A stretch of 64,000 nucleotides of DNA from DASTPP01 sp035762175 (GCA_035762175.1 DASTPP010000020.1:1-64000); one strand, 5' to 3'. Shown: positions 8,949-18,250, counted from the stretch's first letter. Numbers and translations are program-made. The notes: a model not told the origin generated them from the sequence alone.

Positions 8949-9629
8949 TCAGATCTTGCGCTGGCAGACGATCGATGCCGATTCGGTCCAGGTTGCGCCC
9001 TGGTCGCGGGACTCGTACTGCGTCCAGACGAAACCGTCGGCTTCGATGTCATGGAAGGTGTCACGCGTGTGCAACTCATCAGGCTGCGTATCCGGCTCGA
9101 GGGTGAGCACATCGTCCTTCACCAGCCCGGTCATCGCTTGGCTGGCCGGAGCGATGTCGGTGCCGGCGAGGTTGCTTACTCCCACGAACTTCCATGCTTC
9201 CTCTGCGGGGTCGTACAGGGTGATGGCAAGTGATTGGAAGTCCCGCGCGAGAGAGGCGAACGGGGGAACAAGATCACCCTCACGCTGGTAATACAGGTGC
9301 TCGATGGCGAAGCCGCCCGCGCTGTGCTTGAACGCCCACGTCGATGGAAACGCGTACCTGGCGCCGAAGCGAAGCCTGCACGACCACACTCCAACCAGAG
9401 CTGCGAAGAAGTCGTTCTCGGGCGGTGCATTCTCCCCCGGCTCGCCAAACGGGTGCTCCGGGTCGTTGTCGAGGAACGCGCGGATAGGCGCCGGCAATCG
9501 GTCGAACGGGTCAGTGGTCGCCGACGGTGAGCTGGCAGCAGATTCATCGCCCTCGGACGAGCCACTCTCACACCCGAAGAGTGCGAGCGCCACAACAAGC
9601 GCGGATGCTGCAGCAAGAAGACGACGCAT
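8949..9629 (-). CDS. Secreted lipoprotein of unknown function
   Basis: The 226-residue protein has a lipoprotein signal (LAAASALVVALALFGC, lipid-modified Cys at about residue 19) and a Ser/Glu/Asp-rich linker. A globular domain follows with WSCRLRFGARYAFPSTW, GFAIEHLYYQREGD, ITLYDPAEEAWKFVGV and FVWTQYESRDQGATWTE. The pattern resembles DUF1579-type or lipocalin-like beta barrels that describe dose/effect sheets, but I cannot place it with certainty. The gene lies between the Nudix gene and an AraC regulator on the same strand with short gaps, so they may be co-transcribed. No ligand can be inferred. Confidence 0.75.
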   Translation of the reverse strand: MRRLLAAASALVVALALFGCESGSSEGDESAASSPSATTDPFDRLPAPIRAFLDNDPEHPFGEPGENAPPENDFFAALVGVWSCRLRFGARYAFPSTWAFKHSAGGFAIEHLYYQREGDLVPPFASLARDFQSLAITLYDPAEEAWKFVGVSNLAGTDIAPASQAMTGLVKDDVLTLEPDTQPDELHTRDTFHDIEADGFVWTQYESRDQGATWTESASIVCQRKI

Positions 9630-9668
9630 AGTGATGCCAGCCCTTCGAAGTGCTCAATGGCCCAATTG

Positions 9669-10514
9669 TCAGGGCTGCATTACCGCAGTGGCTTGAACAT
9701 TCGTGCTCAGTTCCAGCCGCAGTGCCGAGGGCGGCCTAGCGGTGTAACGCCGTACGGTGCGGGTCAAGTGCGCATGATCGGCGAAACCGTACTTGCTGGC
9801 CAGCTGGGCTATATCGGCCTCGCCCGCGGCCAGATCGCCGAGCACCGACCGTACTCGCATCTCGTTCCGGTACGCCGAAATCGTTCGACCCGTGACCCAG
9901 CGAAAGACCCGGCTGAGATGATGCGGAGAGGATCCCACCAGCCCGGCGAGCTCGACGAGATCGGCGGTCAGATAACCATTCGACAGCGCCTCCTGAACTG
10001 CTGCGGCCAGTCGCCGATGGGCGACCTGCGTTGACGGACGAGTCCCGGAGGAAGACCCGGTCGCAGTCGGCAATCGCTCCAGCAGCAGGTGAATCCCCTC
10101 AGCAGCTTCGAAGCAATCGACCCCGCGTTCGCAGGCTGCAAGCAATCGGCGATGGCGGACGTCGAACGCCACGTCGGTAGGCAGCTGCCACGAATCTCTG
10201 GCGGCCGGCTCGACGTACTCGTGATAAGCGTCGGCCGTGAAACCGATGACCGTGCACAGATCAACCCCGCCCAGCGGATATGCGAACCGCTCCTCCGCCC
10301 CCTCGCGGCTGAGGAAGCCGCCGCACGCGTCGATGAAAGCCTCCTCCCCGTCAGATTGCCTCAGGAAGCCGCCACGCCGCACGAGAATGACGGCGTACCC
10401 GACATCCACCCCCATCGGGGTCCAGCGGGCAGGACCGCCGTCCGCACAGACGTCGTCGATAACCATCCCGGGCATAGCCGCCAGCCGCCGCCGATGCAGC
10501 CGCCGTTCCACCAT
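9669..10514 (-). CDS. AraC-family transcriptional regulator
   Basis: The 281-residue protein has an N-terminal cupin-like sensing region (residues 15-110). Its C-terminal double HTH spans about residues 185-270. The first HTH is LAGLVGSSPHHLSRVFRWVTG; the second is AQLASKYGFADHAHLTRTVRRY, the typical AraC signature. It should bind DNA and activate or repress a nearby target on ligand binding. The lipoprotein gene immediately downstream is the most obvious candidate target or operon partner. The ATG at 10514 gives a normal family length. Confidence 0.9.
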   Translation of the reverse strand: MVERRLHRRRLAAMPGMVIDDVCADGGPARWTPMGVDVGYAVILVRRGGFLRQSDGEEAFIDACGGFLSREGAEERFAYPLGGVDLCTVIGFTADAYHEYVEPAARDSWQLPTDVAFDVRHRRLLAACERGVDCFEAAEGIHLLLERLPTATGSSSGTRPSTQVAHRRLAAAVQEALSNGYLTADLVELAGLVGSSPHHLSRVFRWVTGRTISAYRNEMRVRSVLGDLAAGEADIAQLASKYGFADHAHLTRTVRRYTARPPSALRLELSTNVQATAVMQP

Positions 10515-10625
10515 GCAAGGCTAGGCGAACCCAATGACTAGGTCTACCGCGGATGACGTCGTTGTGGACTTCCGGGCATTCTGGGGCTCGTCCCACGGCT
10601 TCCGTGTACTGGCGCTGCGGGCGGC

Positions 10626-11156
10626 TCAAGGCCAACGGCAGGACGACCACAGGCCGGCCGCCTCCTCACGCGCCCGCCGCTCCGCTTCTTCGTATATCTC
10701 GGCCAGTCTCGGGTCCTCGTCCGCGTATCGCGACACCCAGCGAGCGAGCCCGTCCCGGACCAGTACGCGCCCCACGTCGTCGCCGTCCAACTCGGCAGCG
10801 CGTAGGAGGCGTCCGTGGCTGTCCCGGTCCGGCCCTGACTCCGTCGGCACAAGCCGCACCGTCGCCCCCAGGACTAGTTCGTCCAGCGCCTCAGCTGACT
10901 CGGCGTAACCGCACGCCTCCAGTTCGGGCGTGTCGACCTGGGGGAGACGGACTCGTTCGGTCGTTCCCACGGAAAGCTCGACGTCGAACGTGTCGCCGTC
11001 CACCACATGCACGACGAGGGCTTCCTCACCGTCCGTCGCAGAAGACTCCAGTCCAGCCTCGGCGACAGCGGCCGACGGCTCACGACTGTCAACTGCACAC
11101 CCCCCGCCGGCAAGCATGACGACCAAGGCAGTCAAGATAAGTCGCCAAACCTGCAT
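10626..11156 (-). CDS. Secreted thermonuclease-like (SNase) lipoprotein
   Basis: The protein has about 176 residues. It begins with a lipoprotein signal (MQVWRLILTALVVMLAGGGC, Cys20). An SNase/OB-fold domain follows from residue 47: VVHVVDGDTFDVEL, RVRLPQVDTPEL, a central helix, then GRLLRAAELDGDDVGRVLVRDGLARW and a basic/acidic C-terminal helix. Family members cleave nucleic acids using Ca and Asp/Arg residues. The catalytic Arg/Glu are plausibly in RVRLPQVDTPE and the DRDSHGR loop. A longer open frame exists, but the signal peptide fixes the start at 11156, or at the GTG at 11162, which has GGAG 8 bases upstream. Confidence 0.85.
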   Translation of the reverse strand: MQVWRLILTALVVMLAGGGCAVDSREPSAAVAEAGLESSATDGEEALVVHVVDGDTFDVELSVGTTERVRLPQVDTPELEACGYAESAEALDELVLGATVRLVPTESGPDRDSHGRLLRAAELDGDDVGRVLVRDGLARWVSRYADEDPRLAEIYEEAERRAREEAAGLWSSCRWP

Positions 11157-11266
11157 CGGCACGGTGTTCACTCCTTCACCAGTCGGCGCGGCCCTCGGTT
11201 TCGACGCCACGTCGGACTCGGCAATTGTGACCACGTCCAGTTCTGTCTTCGCGATGGTCGACCGGA

Positions 11267-11416
11267 TCAGCGACGGACGCGGCAGCGGATGTGAGTGGCC
11301 TCGGGTGTGTCGATCATCCGGACGATCTCCAACTCGACGCGCGACGGCATCAACCTCGACAGCCGTCGGCCACGGCCGAGGAGCACCGGGATCTGATGGA
11401 TCTGCATCTCGGTAAG
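11267..11416 (-). pseudogene. C-terminal fragment of a DHFR/RibD-type reductase
   Basis: The minus strand carries about 49 residues, from LTEMQIHQIPVLLGRGRRL through VELEIVRMIDTPEATHIRCR to a stop. This is the typical C-terminal strand-helix end of the actinobacterial 'dihydrofolate reductase family' (compare the intact copies at 11440-11997 and 32584-33237). Nothing of the N-terminal two thirds precedes it in any frame. It is a gene remnant lying just downstream of an intact but distinct family member. Confidence 0.62.
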
Positions 11417-11439
11417 GAAGGAGCCGTTGAACAACGGCC

Positions 11440-11997
11440 CTACTCGGCACGCGCCGGTCGGTAACACAGCAGCACCACTCCGGAGGGAAACGTCGTCGAA
11501 CCAGTGAGTTGCAGCCGAATAGGCCCGATGCCGTCGAAGATCCGCGGCCCGGAAGCCCACAGAAACGGTTGCACCCAGAACCTGACCTCGTCGACCAGGC
11601 CATGCGCGGTGACATCGCGGGCAAGCTCACCGCAGCCAGGGATGATCAGATTGCCATTGTGCTCTTCCTTGAGGGAGCGCACACCCTCTGCCACGTCGCC
11701 TTCGATCAGGGTGGCATTCCACTCCAGCGGCTCCCTGAGGGTCCGGGACGCCACGTACTTGGGCATGCTGTTCATCCGGTCCGCATATGTTTCGAATCCC
11801 GGGACTGCTGTCAGTTGTGGCCAGACGGCAGCCAGCCCTTCGTAAGTCTTGCGCCCCAGCACCATCGCATCGGCAGCCAGCCAATGCTCCAGGTCCGCCG
11901 CCTGGGTGTCCGGGTCAACCACGAACCAGGTGTCTGGCGACGGCGCCTCGAAGGCGCCGTTCACCGTGATCGCATTATTGATAATCAATCGCCCCAT
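11440..11997 (-). CDS. Dihydrofolate reductase family protein (RibD C-terminal-like)
   Basis: The 185-residue protein begins GRLIINNAITVNGAFEAPSP. It contains the NADPH-binding landmarks of the RibD C-terminal/DHFR-like fold: LAADAMVLGRKTYEGLAAVWP, MPKYVASRTL, LKEEHNGNLIIPGCGEL and VDEVRFWVQPFLWASGPRIF. These proteins reduce a pyrimidine or other small substrate with NADPH; most are uncharacterised. It lies upstream, on the same strand, of the DHFR fragment and the nuclease lipoprotein. It is complete at the usual family length. Confidence 0.88.
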   Translation of the reverse strand: MGRLIINNAITVNGAFEAPSPDTWFVVDPDTQAADLEHWLAADAMVLGRKTYEGLAAVWPQLTAVPGFETYADRMNSMPKYVASRTLREPLEWNATLIEGDVAEGVRSLKEEHNGNLIIPGCGELARDVTAHGLVDEVRFWVQPFLWASGPRIFDGIGPIRLQLTGSTTFPSGVVLLCYRPARAE

Positions 11998-12211
11998 GAG
12001 AACCTTCCCTGGTGGGCTCGGTGCGAGCTCACGCTCGACACTTTGGAGGGCCGCTCGGACGGGTTCGCGGGCGCGCCACCAGCGGTGAGAGGGTTGGTCG
12101 TCGACATCGCCGCCGACGAACTACCCCTGGCAGTCCACCGGATCATGCTCGCCGGTCACATTCAGGCCGTGGAGCCGTTCGACGTCGTGACGCCAGCCGA
12201 GGCAGGCGCAA

Positions 12212-12403
12212 CTACTGCTTGACGTCAGCGTCTACAGAAATCGACCCAATGCCACCGACGTGCCGAGCATGGAAGTCGCCTTGATCGATGACAACAAGGG
12301 CTCCGCACTGCAGAACTAGCCGGCGGCCGCACGCCTCCTGCGAGCAGACGAATAAGACCTCGGAGCCGTTGTGAGCCTCGACGTGCATCTGATGCGTGTT
12401 CAT
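12212..12403 (-). CDS. Small Cys-pair protein, zinc-ribbon-like
   Basis: The 63-residue protein reads MNTHQMHVEAHNGSEVLFVC followed by SQEACGRRLVLQ and then VVIDQGDFHARHVGG. It has C-x5-C and a GDF.ARH.GG motif. Small actinomycete proteins with VCxxxxCGRR and RGDFxARHxGG are familiar and probably bind a metal, but they have no defined role. The ATG at 12403 follows a GGGGGAC ribosome-binding site about 9 bases upstream. A longer frame to 12463 is possible but less likely. The gene stands alone between the DHFR-like gene and the FAD oxidase gene. Confidence 0.68.
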   Translation of the reverse strand: MNTHQMHVEAHNGSEVLFVCSQEACGRRLVLQCGALVVIDQGDFHARHVGGIGSISVDADVKQ

Positions 12404-12459
12404 GTATATGTGTCCCCCTGGGCGGTCGGGTGAAAACCCAACAGTACGGGATAAAGGAG

Positions 12460-13854
12460 TCACCTCGGCGACGTCGCCGGCGGAATGTTGTGGTTGTGCC
12501 GAAACAGGTTGGTCGGGTCGTAACGGTTCTTGATGGCGGCCAGCCGGTCCCAGGTCCGCCCGGGATAGGCGTCGCGGACGCGCTTGTCGCCCTCATTGCC
12601 GAGGAAGTTGACGTAGATTCCCGCATCCCCGTTCCTCAGTGCACCAGCGAAGTCGCTAGCCCACGCCTCATGGGCCGGTGTCTCGTCCGAATGCTCGTAC
12701 ACCGCGCCCAGAGAGATCATGAAGCGGCGGCCGCGGTGGGCGAACGCCGTGGCATCCTCCGGTACCCGAGCCATCGCTCCGCCCAGTGCCCGCAGCTGCG
12801 CCACCGCCATTGGCGCAACGGACGCCTGGAGATTCGACACGACCGCCTCCGCGATCTGGCCGTCCACGGCGTCAACGAAAATCGAGCGGGTCACCTCCTC
12901 GACAACGCGAGGGGGTTCGCCGAGCAGCTGGTAGATCTGCGGATAGGGCATCGGACCGACCGTGTCCATGATTGGCGTGGCCAGCTTCCGGAACGGCTCG
13001 ACGGCGCGCTCGCCTGCCTCAACTGATCCGGCGTAGCAGAGCATTGCCAGGACGAGGAGCCGGCCATGATGCTCAGGAGGCACGAAGGGCATGGGCGGTG
13101 CGACCATTACGTTTGCGATGACCGAGAGCTCTTCGGGCGCGGCATCAGCCTCGGCGATAACGGACGCGATGACATCCGATGTGCCAGGAAGCGTCAGTAA
13201 ACCGCCGACGATCGAATCCACCTCGTGCAGTCGGTACTTGAACCTTGTGGCGACGCCGAAGTTCCCGCCACCTCCGCGGATGGCCCAGAACAAGTCCGGC
13301 TCACTTTGCGCGTCGACCCGGTGGATCTGGCCGTCGGCGGTGACGATTTCGGCCGCGAGCAGATCGTCGATGGTCAAGCCGTACTTTCGGAGCAGGAAAC
13401 CCACACCGCCACCCAGCGTGAGCCCGCCGATGCCCACCGAGCCGGTGTCGCCGAACCCGGTGGCCAACCCATGCTCTCCCGCCGCTTTCGTGTACTCGCC
13501 GGCGGTCAATCCTGTCTCCGCCCACGCGGTTTTCGCCTCGGGGTCGATCTCCAGGCCGCGCATGTTCGCCATATCGAGTAGGACCGCGCCGTCTACCACG
13601 CTGTGACCGGCCAGGCTGTGACCGCCGCTGCGGACGGTCAGCGCCACCCCGGCATCTCGGACGGCAGACACAACGCGCGCCACTTCAGCCGTGTCCGAGG
13701 GGCGGAGGATCACCGCCGGGCGCCGGTCGAACTTGCCGTAGAACACCGCCCGCGCAGCGTCGTACCCTGCATCGTCCGGCGTGATAACGGGGCCATCGAG
13801 TTCCGCACGAAGTTGTGGGATCAACGTGGAGGCGGCGCTGAATGGCGACGTCAT
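12460..13854 (-). CDS. FAD-dependent oxidase of the BBE/VAO family
   Basis: The protein has about 464 residues. The PP-loop FAD-binding domain spans residues 40-210: FDRRPAVILRPSDTAEVARV, VRSGGHSLAGHSV (the His that often binds FAD covalently), TGFGDTGSVGIGGLTLGGGV and DLFWAIRGGGGNFGVATRF. The C-terminus is a berberine-bridge-enzyme motif (YVNFLGNEGDKRVRDAY, RLAAIKNRYDPTNLFRHNHNI). The second flavin-linking Cys of BBE enzymes is not seen (TGFGDTGSVG), so linkage is probably through one His. Such enzymes oxidise alcohols, sugars or alkaloid-like substrates with O2. The start at 13854 has GAGGGAG upstream. Confidence 0.92.
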   Translation of the reverse strand: MTSPFSAASTLIPQLRAELDGPVITPDDAGYDAARAVFYGKFDRRPAVILRPSDTAEVARVVSAVRDAGVALTVRSGGHSLAGHSVVDGAVLLDMANMRGLEIDPEAKTAWAETGLTAGEYTKAAGEHGLATGFGDTGSVGIGGLTLGGGVGFLLRKYGLTIDDLLAAEIVTADGQIHRVDAQSEPDLFWAIRGGGGNFGVATRFKYRLHEVDSIVGGLLTLPGTSDVIASVIAEADAAPEELSVIANVMVAPPMPFVPPEHHGRLLVLAMLCYAGSVEAGERAVEPFRKLATPIMDTVGPMPYPQIYQLLGEPPRVVEEVTRSIFVDAVDGQIAEAVVSNLQASVAPMAVAQLRALGGAMARVPEDATAFAHRGRRFMISLGAVYEHSDETPAHEAWASDFAGALRNGDAGIYVNFLGNEGDKRVRDAYPGRTWDRLAAIKNRYDPTNLFRHNHNIPPATSPR

Positions 13855-14113
13855 GTCATGGGCTCCCTCAGATCGGCGGGGCATTCCAGTCGGGACTCTA
13901 GAGGGGGACACTGACAGCTCGAATCGGTGAAGTTGCCAGCCGTCTGTGCTGGAGGGCACGCAACCGGCACTACCCCGCGTCGGGCGTTTGGCCGGCGACT
14001 ACGAAGACGGGTACGGCACGGCCGGCACGTACGCCTTAGCGAGAACGACGGGCTTGTCCACCCGCCGACTAGCCCGCGCGGCCTGCCGCCGTTGCTCGGC
14101 CACCTAAGCTTCC

Positions 14114-15004
14114 TCAGCTGAAGAACTGCGTCAGCTCGCGGTTGAGTTGCTCCGGGTCCTCGGTCGGGATCGAATGGTGCGAGGCACCTCTGAGCACAGC
14201 AGTCTGGACGTCTCGCATGAGTTCGCTCGCACGCTCAGCAAGCCGTCCGGAGTCGTGTGCCCGGCTGTGCTCAGCCACGAGCACCAGAGTGGGCACGCCC
14301 ATTGCCCGCAGCTCTTCCGTCGCCGGTCGGCGAGGTAGCACGATCCGGGGTCTGGGCAGCTCGCTGCCGATGGAGATCAGATCCAGCCACGCCGAGTCGA
14401 TCGATCTGCCGCCGGTCTCCCAATGCAGCAGAGCTCGCATGCGCCGGCGGTCCGGACGGACGACCACAGCAAGCGCGTGCAGGCGGTAGCGAAGGCTGAG
14501 GCCCGCGAAACAGTCGGTCGGATCGAGCAGAGCCAGCCGGCTCACCCGCTGGGGCGCATGCATCGCGTAGTTCAGCGCCACCCAGCCGCCGTACGAGTGC
14601 CCACACAGCTTTGCCAGATATAGCCCCAGTCCGGCGAACACCTCGTCGAGCCACTGCATGAGACCGCTGCGGTCACGGATTGGCGGACCCGAGGGCTCGC
14701 TCCGTCCGACGTCATTGATCGGATCGATTGCGTACACGCGATGGTTCTGGCTCAGCTCGCCGACGTTCGCGAACCATACGGCCGAAGTCGCCCCACCCCC
14801 GGGGATGAGCACAAGAGGCGTGCCTCCTGTCGGGCCACAGACCTGCATATGAGTCACGCCAAATCCGGTGGTGACGTCAACGGATTCCACGGCCAGCGGC
14901 CACTTTGCCAGGACAGTGTCGTACGCAGACGAGAACTCTGCTCGACGCTGATCCGTCGACCCGGCCCTTCCGCCGTCGGCAGGTGTTGTGTCCGCCATCG
15001 CCAT
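14114..15004 (-). CDS. Alpha/beta-hydrolase
   Basis: The 296-residue protein has the fold landmarks LVLIPGGGATSAVWF (oxyanion region), VYAIDPINDVGRSEPSG, the nucleophile elbow CGHSYGGWVALNYAM (Ser), PTLVLVAEHSRAHD (acid region) and GASHHSIPTEDPEQ (His). It is a paralogue of the frameshifted hydrolase at 3794-4647; both share RDLL/TVLAKWP, the GGWVALDYA-like elbow and the C-terminal arrangement. The ATG at 15004 follows an AGGTGA-type site. It is divergent from the signalling operon starting at 15164, so the 160-bp gap must hold both promoters. The substrate is unknown. Confidence 0.88.
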   Translation of the reverse strand: MAMADTTPADGGRAGSTDQRRAEFSSAYDTVLAKWPLAVESVDVTTGFGVTHMQVCGPTGGTPLVLIPGGGATSAVWFANVGELSQNHRVYAIDPINDVGRSEPSGPPIRDRSGLMQWLDEVFAGLGLYLAKLCGHSYGGWVALNYAMHAPQRVSRLALLDPTDCFAGLSLRYRLHALAVVVRPDRRRMRALLHWETGGRSIDSAWLDLISIGSELPRPRIVLPRRPATEELRAMGVPTLVLVAEHSRAHDSGRLAERASELMRDVQTAVLRGASHHSIPTEDPEQLNRELTQFFS

Positions 15005-15163
15005 CACCCGTTCACCTGCAGTCTCGGCATTCCGTTGACCGAGATCGTAGCCTCCAGCGATGCCGGGTCGGGCGTTCAGCCAGAGGCGAAGCGGATTGCA
15101 CAGCCACGGTCCGCGTAAGCAAAGATGAGACCTGCGCACTGCACGCGACAACACGGGGGTTCG

Positions 15164-16825
15164 GTGGCCACCAGACCTGTACTGCTCAGCGTGGACGACG
15201 ACCCGGCGGTCAGCCGCGCCCTGGCGAGGGATCTGCGCCGCCGCTACGGCGAGAGCTACCGGGTGGTCCGCGCCGAGAACGGCCCGGCCGGGCTCGAGGC
15301 GCTCCGCGAGCTCACCATCCGCGGCGAGGCGACCGCAGTGCTGCTGGCCGACCAGCGGATGCCCGGCATGTCCGGGGTCGAGTTCCTCGAGCAGGCCATG
15401 GACCTCGCACCGCGCGCCAAGCGGGTCCTGCTCACCGCCTACGCCGACACTCAGGCAGCCATCCGGGCGATCAACGAGGTCGACCTCGACCACTACTTGC
15501 TCAAGCCGTGGGATCCGCCCGAAGAGCAACTCTACCCCGTCCTGGACGAGTTGCTCGAGAAGTGGACCAACGACGCCCGGCCCACTTTCGAAGGCATCAC
15601 CCTGCTCGGCCATCAGTGGTCGGCCGAGACCCAGCAGCTCAGGGAGTTTCTGGCCAGCAACCAGGTCCCCTACCGCCATCTGCGCGGGGACGAGGCCCAG
15701 GCGGTCCAGCGAGCCGCCAGACTCCAGAACGCCGCCCTCCCCGCTCTAGTGATGCCAGACGGCGTCGTGATGAGCCGGCCCAATCTCCGCGACGTCGCCG
15801 AACGAGCCGGCCTAGCGACCACGGCGGGCAGCCCGTTATACGACGTCGTCGTCATCGGCGGCGGGCCGGCCGGGCTGGGCTCGGCCGTTTATGCAGGCAG
15901 CGAAGGGCTAAGGACGCTGCTGGTCGACCGCGCGGCAATTGGCGGGCAGGCGGGGCAGAGCAGCCTGATCGAGAACTACCTCGGCTTCCCTCGCGGGGTC
16001 TCCGGTTCCGACCTCGCCCAGCGGGCCCGTGACCAGGCGGTCCGTTTCAACGTCGAGGCGCTGACCACGGCTGAGGTCGTAGATCTGGTTCCGCAAGGCG
16101 ACGGGCGGATTGTCCGATTCGCCGACGGCGGCGCAGTCACGGCACACGCCGTGGTGCTAGCGACCGGGGTCACGTGGCGGCGACTTCCAGCAGCAGGCGC
16201 AGACGCGCTCGCCAGCCGTGGCGTCTACTACGGCGCCACCGCGCACGAAGCCCTCGACTGCCGGGACGAAGAGATCTACATCGTCGGCGCCGCCAACTCT
16301 GCCGGCCAGGCCGCATTGCACTTCGCGCAATATGCCAAGCGGGTCGTCCTACTGGCCCGCGGCGAGAACCTGCGGCGTAGCATGTCGGAGTACCTCGTCG
16401 AACGGATCGAGGCCACGCCCACCATCGACGTCCGCACCCGCACCGAGGTACAGGCCTGCGAGGGCCACGGTCGGCTCGAGCAACTGGTGCTGAGCGACTC
16501 GCACGCACCCGACACCCGTGAGGTCGTCTCAGCCTCTCGACTGTACGTGTTCATCGGGGCAGCCCCGCAGACCGATTGGCTCAGCGAGGATTTCGTCCGC
16601 GACAAGCGTGGCTTCCTGCTGACCGGACCGGCCCTGCTGGACGAGGAAAGACGCCCGCCCGCCTCGTGGCCGCTCGCACGCGACCCTTACCACCTCGAAT
16701 CCAGCGTTCCCGGCGTGTTCGTCGCCGGCGACGTCCGCGCCGAGTCCGTGAAGCGCGTCGCGTCCGCGGTCGGCGAAGGCGCCATGGCCGTCACGCTGAT
16801 CCACCGATACCTGGAGGCAGTATGA
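15164..16825 (+). CDS. Receiver - glutaredoxin-like - thioredoxin-reductase-like fusion protein
   Basis: Residues 1-125 are a receiver domain: SVDDDPAVSR acidic pocket, phospho-acceptor Asp63 in LLADQRMPG, LLTAYAD and Lys114 in LLKPWD. Residues 142-217 resemble a glutaredoxin/NrdH fold (ITLLGHQWSAETQQLREFL, VPYRHLRGDEAQ, LPALVMPDGVVMSRP), but the CPYC site is replaced by QWSAE. From residue 227 it is a TrxR-like flavoprotein (VVIGGGPAGLGSAVYAGSEG; NADPH site IYIVGAANSAGQAA; FAD site GVFVAGDVRAE). The TrxR CATC site is replaced by GVYYGATAHE (353-362). The protein thus keeps cofactor sites without active-site cysteines and is probably a redox-sensing output. The GTG at 15164 is preferred (GGGGG upstream) over the ATG at 15125. 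It overlaps the kinase gene by 4 nt. Confidence 0.9.
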   Translation: MATRPVLLSVDDDPAVSRALARDLRRRYGESYRVVRAENGPAGLEALRELTIRGEATAVLLADQRMPGMSGVEFLEQAMDLAPRAKRVLLTAYADTQAAIRAINEVDLDHYLLKPWDPPEEQLYPVLDELLEKWTNDARPTFEGITLLGHQWSAETQQLREFLASNQVPYRHLRGDEAQAVQRAARLQNAALPALVMPDGVVMSRPNLRDVAERAGLATTAGSPLYDVVVIGGGPAGLGSAVYAGSEGLRTLLVDRAAIGGQAGQSSLIENYLGFPRGVSGSDLAQRARDQAVRFNVEALTTAEVVDLVPQGDGRIVRFADGGAVTAHAVVLATGVTWRRLPAAGADALASRGVYYGATAHEALDCRDEEIYIVGAANSAGQAALHFAQYAKRVVLLARGENLRRSMSEYLVERIEATPTIDVRTRTEVQACEGHGRLEQLVLSDSHAPDTREVVSASRLYVFIGAAPQTDWLSEDFVRDKRGFLLTGPALLDEERRPPASWPLARDPYHLESSVPGVFVAGDVRAESVKRVASAVGEGAMAVTLIHRYLEAV

Positions 16826-18240
16826 GCCGCATCGACATCGGAGAGCTGCGGACACTCTTCCTGTTCGAAGGCCTCACCAACGAGCAACTCCAGTGGATCA
16901 CCGATCGGACCGAAGTCCGGACGTTCGACACCGGTGCGGTCATCTGCCGAGAAGGCGAACCGGCCGAGGCGCTCTGGGTACTGCTCGACGGCAGGATCCG
17001 GCTGTCGCGGATGGCGTCCGGCGAGGAGACCGTCGTCAACGAGACGGACCATCGCGGCGCGTACGCCGGGGCCGTCCGGGCCTACTCCGAAACGGCATCC
17101 GAGACCTATCTGAGCACGTTGACAACCACGCAGCCGAGCCGCTTGCTGCGCCTTCCGGCCGAGGACTTCGCGACGTTCGTCCGTACCGAGCTGCCAATGG
17201 CGGTCCACCTGCTCGATGGCCTGTACATGGGCATCCGGAACACCGAGGCCACGGTCCGCCAGCGTGAGCATCTCGCCCAGCTCGGTACCCTGTCAGCCAA
17301 CCTCGCGCATGAGCTCAACAACCCGGCGGCGGCCGCCGTCCGCGCGACCGGCCAGCTCCGCGCTCGGGTGGCCGGCATGCGACACAAGCTCGGCATGATC
17401 GCCGATGCAGGCCTTGACGCAACCCTCATAGCCCGGCTCATCGCGTTGCAGGAGGCGGCCGTCGAGCAGGCGGCCAAAGACCGTGAGCCGCTGTCGGCCC
17501 TGCAGGAGGCCGACCTCGAGGACGAACTCCTCGACCGGATGGACGATCTCGGGGTCACCGCACCGCATGACCTCGCGCCGGTCTTCGCCGCCGCGGGGCT
17601 GGACACCGCCTGGCTGGACGGCGTCGTCGAGGAGGTGGGACGGGATGCCCTCGACGGCGCTCTGCGCTGGCTTGGGTACACCCTGGAGACCGAGGCGCTG
17701 ATGAACGAGATCGAGGACGCGACGTCGCGCATCTCCACGCTCGTCGCCGCCGTCAAGCAGTACTCGTACCTGGACCAGGCGACGCATCAGGACATCGACC
17801 TGCACCCCGGCCTGGACAGCACGGTGGTCATGCTCGGGCACAAGCTCAGCGGAGTACAGGTGGAGCGCGACTACAACCGGACGCTGCCGCCGGTACCGGC
17901 CTACGCGGCCGAGCTGAACCAGGTGTGGACCAATTTGATCGACAACGCCGTGGACGCAATGGACGGCCGAGGCGTGTTGCGACTCCGTACGTCGTGGGAC
18001 GGCGACTTCGCCGTCGTAGAGGTCACGGACGACGGCCCTGGCATCCCGGATGAGGTGCGGGGCAGAATCTTCGAACCGTTCGTCACCACCAAACCCGCAG
18101 GAAAAGGCAGCGGCCTGGGCCTCGAGAACGCTCGACGCATCGTGGAGCGTCGGCACGGCGGATCGCTGTCGTTCGCCACTGGACCCGACGGCACGACGTT
18201 CACCGTCCGCCTGCCGCTGAATGTCCCGCTGGACAAATGA
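16822..18240 (+). CDS. Cyclic-nucleotide-binding-domain histidine kinase
   Basis: The protein has 472 residues. Residues 8-125 form a cNMP-binding/CRP-type sensor (FLFEGLTNEQLQWI, AVICREGEPAEALWVLLDGR). The dimerisation/phospho-acceptor helix carries His163 in SANLAHELNNPAAAAVR. The ATPase core has the N box NQVWTNLIDNAVDAM, G1 VTDDGPGIPDEV, the F box EPFVTTK and G2 GKGSGLGLENARRI. It has no transmembrane helix, so it acts in the cytoplasm. It starts inside the stop of the receiver-TrxR gene (ATGA), which makes the two an obvious kinase-regulator pair. The ligand of the sensor domain is unknown. Confidence 0.93.
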   Translation: MSRIDIGELRTLFLFEGLTNEQLQWITDRTEVRTFDTGAVICREGEPAEALWVLLDGRIRLSRMASGEETVVNETDHRGAYAGAVRAYSETASETYLSTLTTTQPSRLLRLPAEDFATFVRTELPMAVHLLDGLYMGIRNTEATVRQREHLAQLGTLSANLAHELNNPAAAAVRATGQLRARVAGMRHKLGMIADAGLDATLIARLIALQEAAVEQAAKDREPLSALQEADLEDELLDRMDDLGVTAPHDLAPVFAAAGLDTAWLDGVVEEVGRDALDGALRWLGYTLETEALMNEIEDATSRISTLVAAVKQYSYLDQATHQDIDLHPGLDSTVVMLGHKLSGVQVERDYNRTLPPVPAYAAELNQVWTNLIDNAVDAMDGRGVLRLRTSWDGDFAVVEVTDDGPGIPDEVRGRIFEPFVTTKPAGKGSGLGLENARRIVERRHGGSLSFATGPDGTTFTVRLPLNVPLDK

Positions 18241-18250
18241 GGGAGCACCG

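Noticed and set aside
12012..12222. Plus-strand frame DIAADELPLAVHRIMLAGHI... as a gene
   Set aside because: It has only about 65 residues, with no start or ribosome-binding site and no recognised family. It is probably chance or debris.
15125..15163. Upstream ATG as start of the receiver-TrxR gene
   Set aside because: There is no ribosome-binding site before 15125 and the added residues are not receiver-like. The GTG at 15164 has GGGGG upstream.
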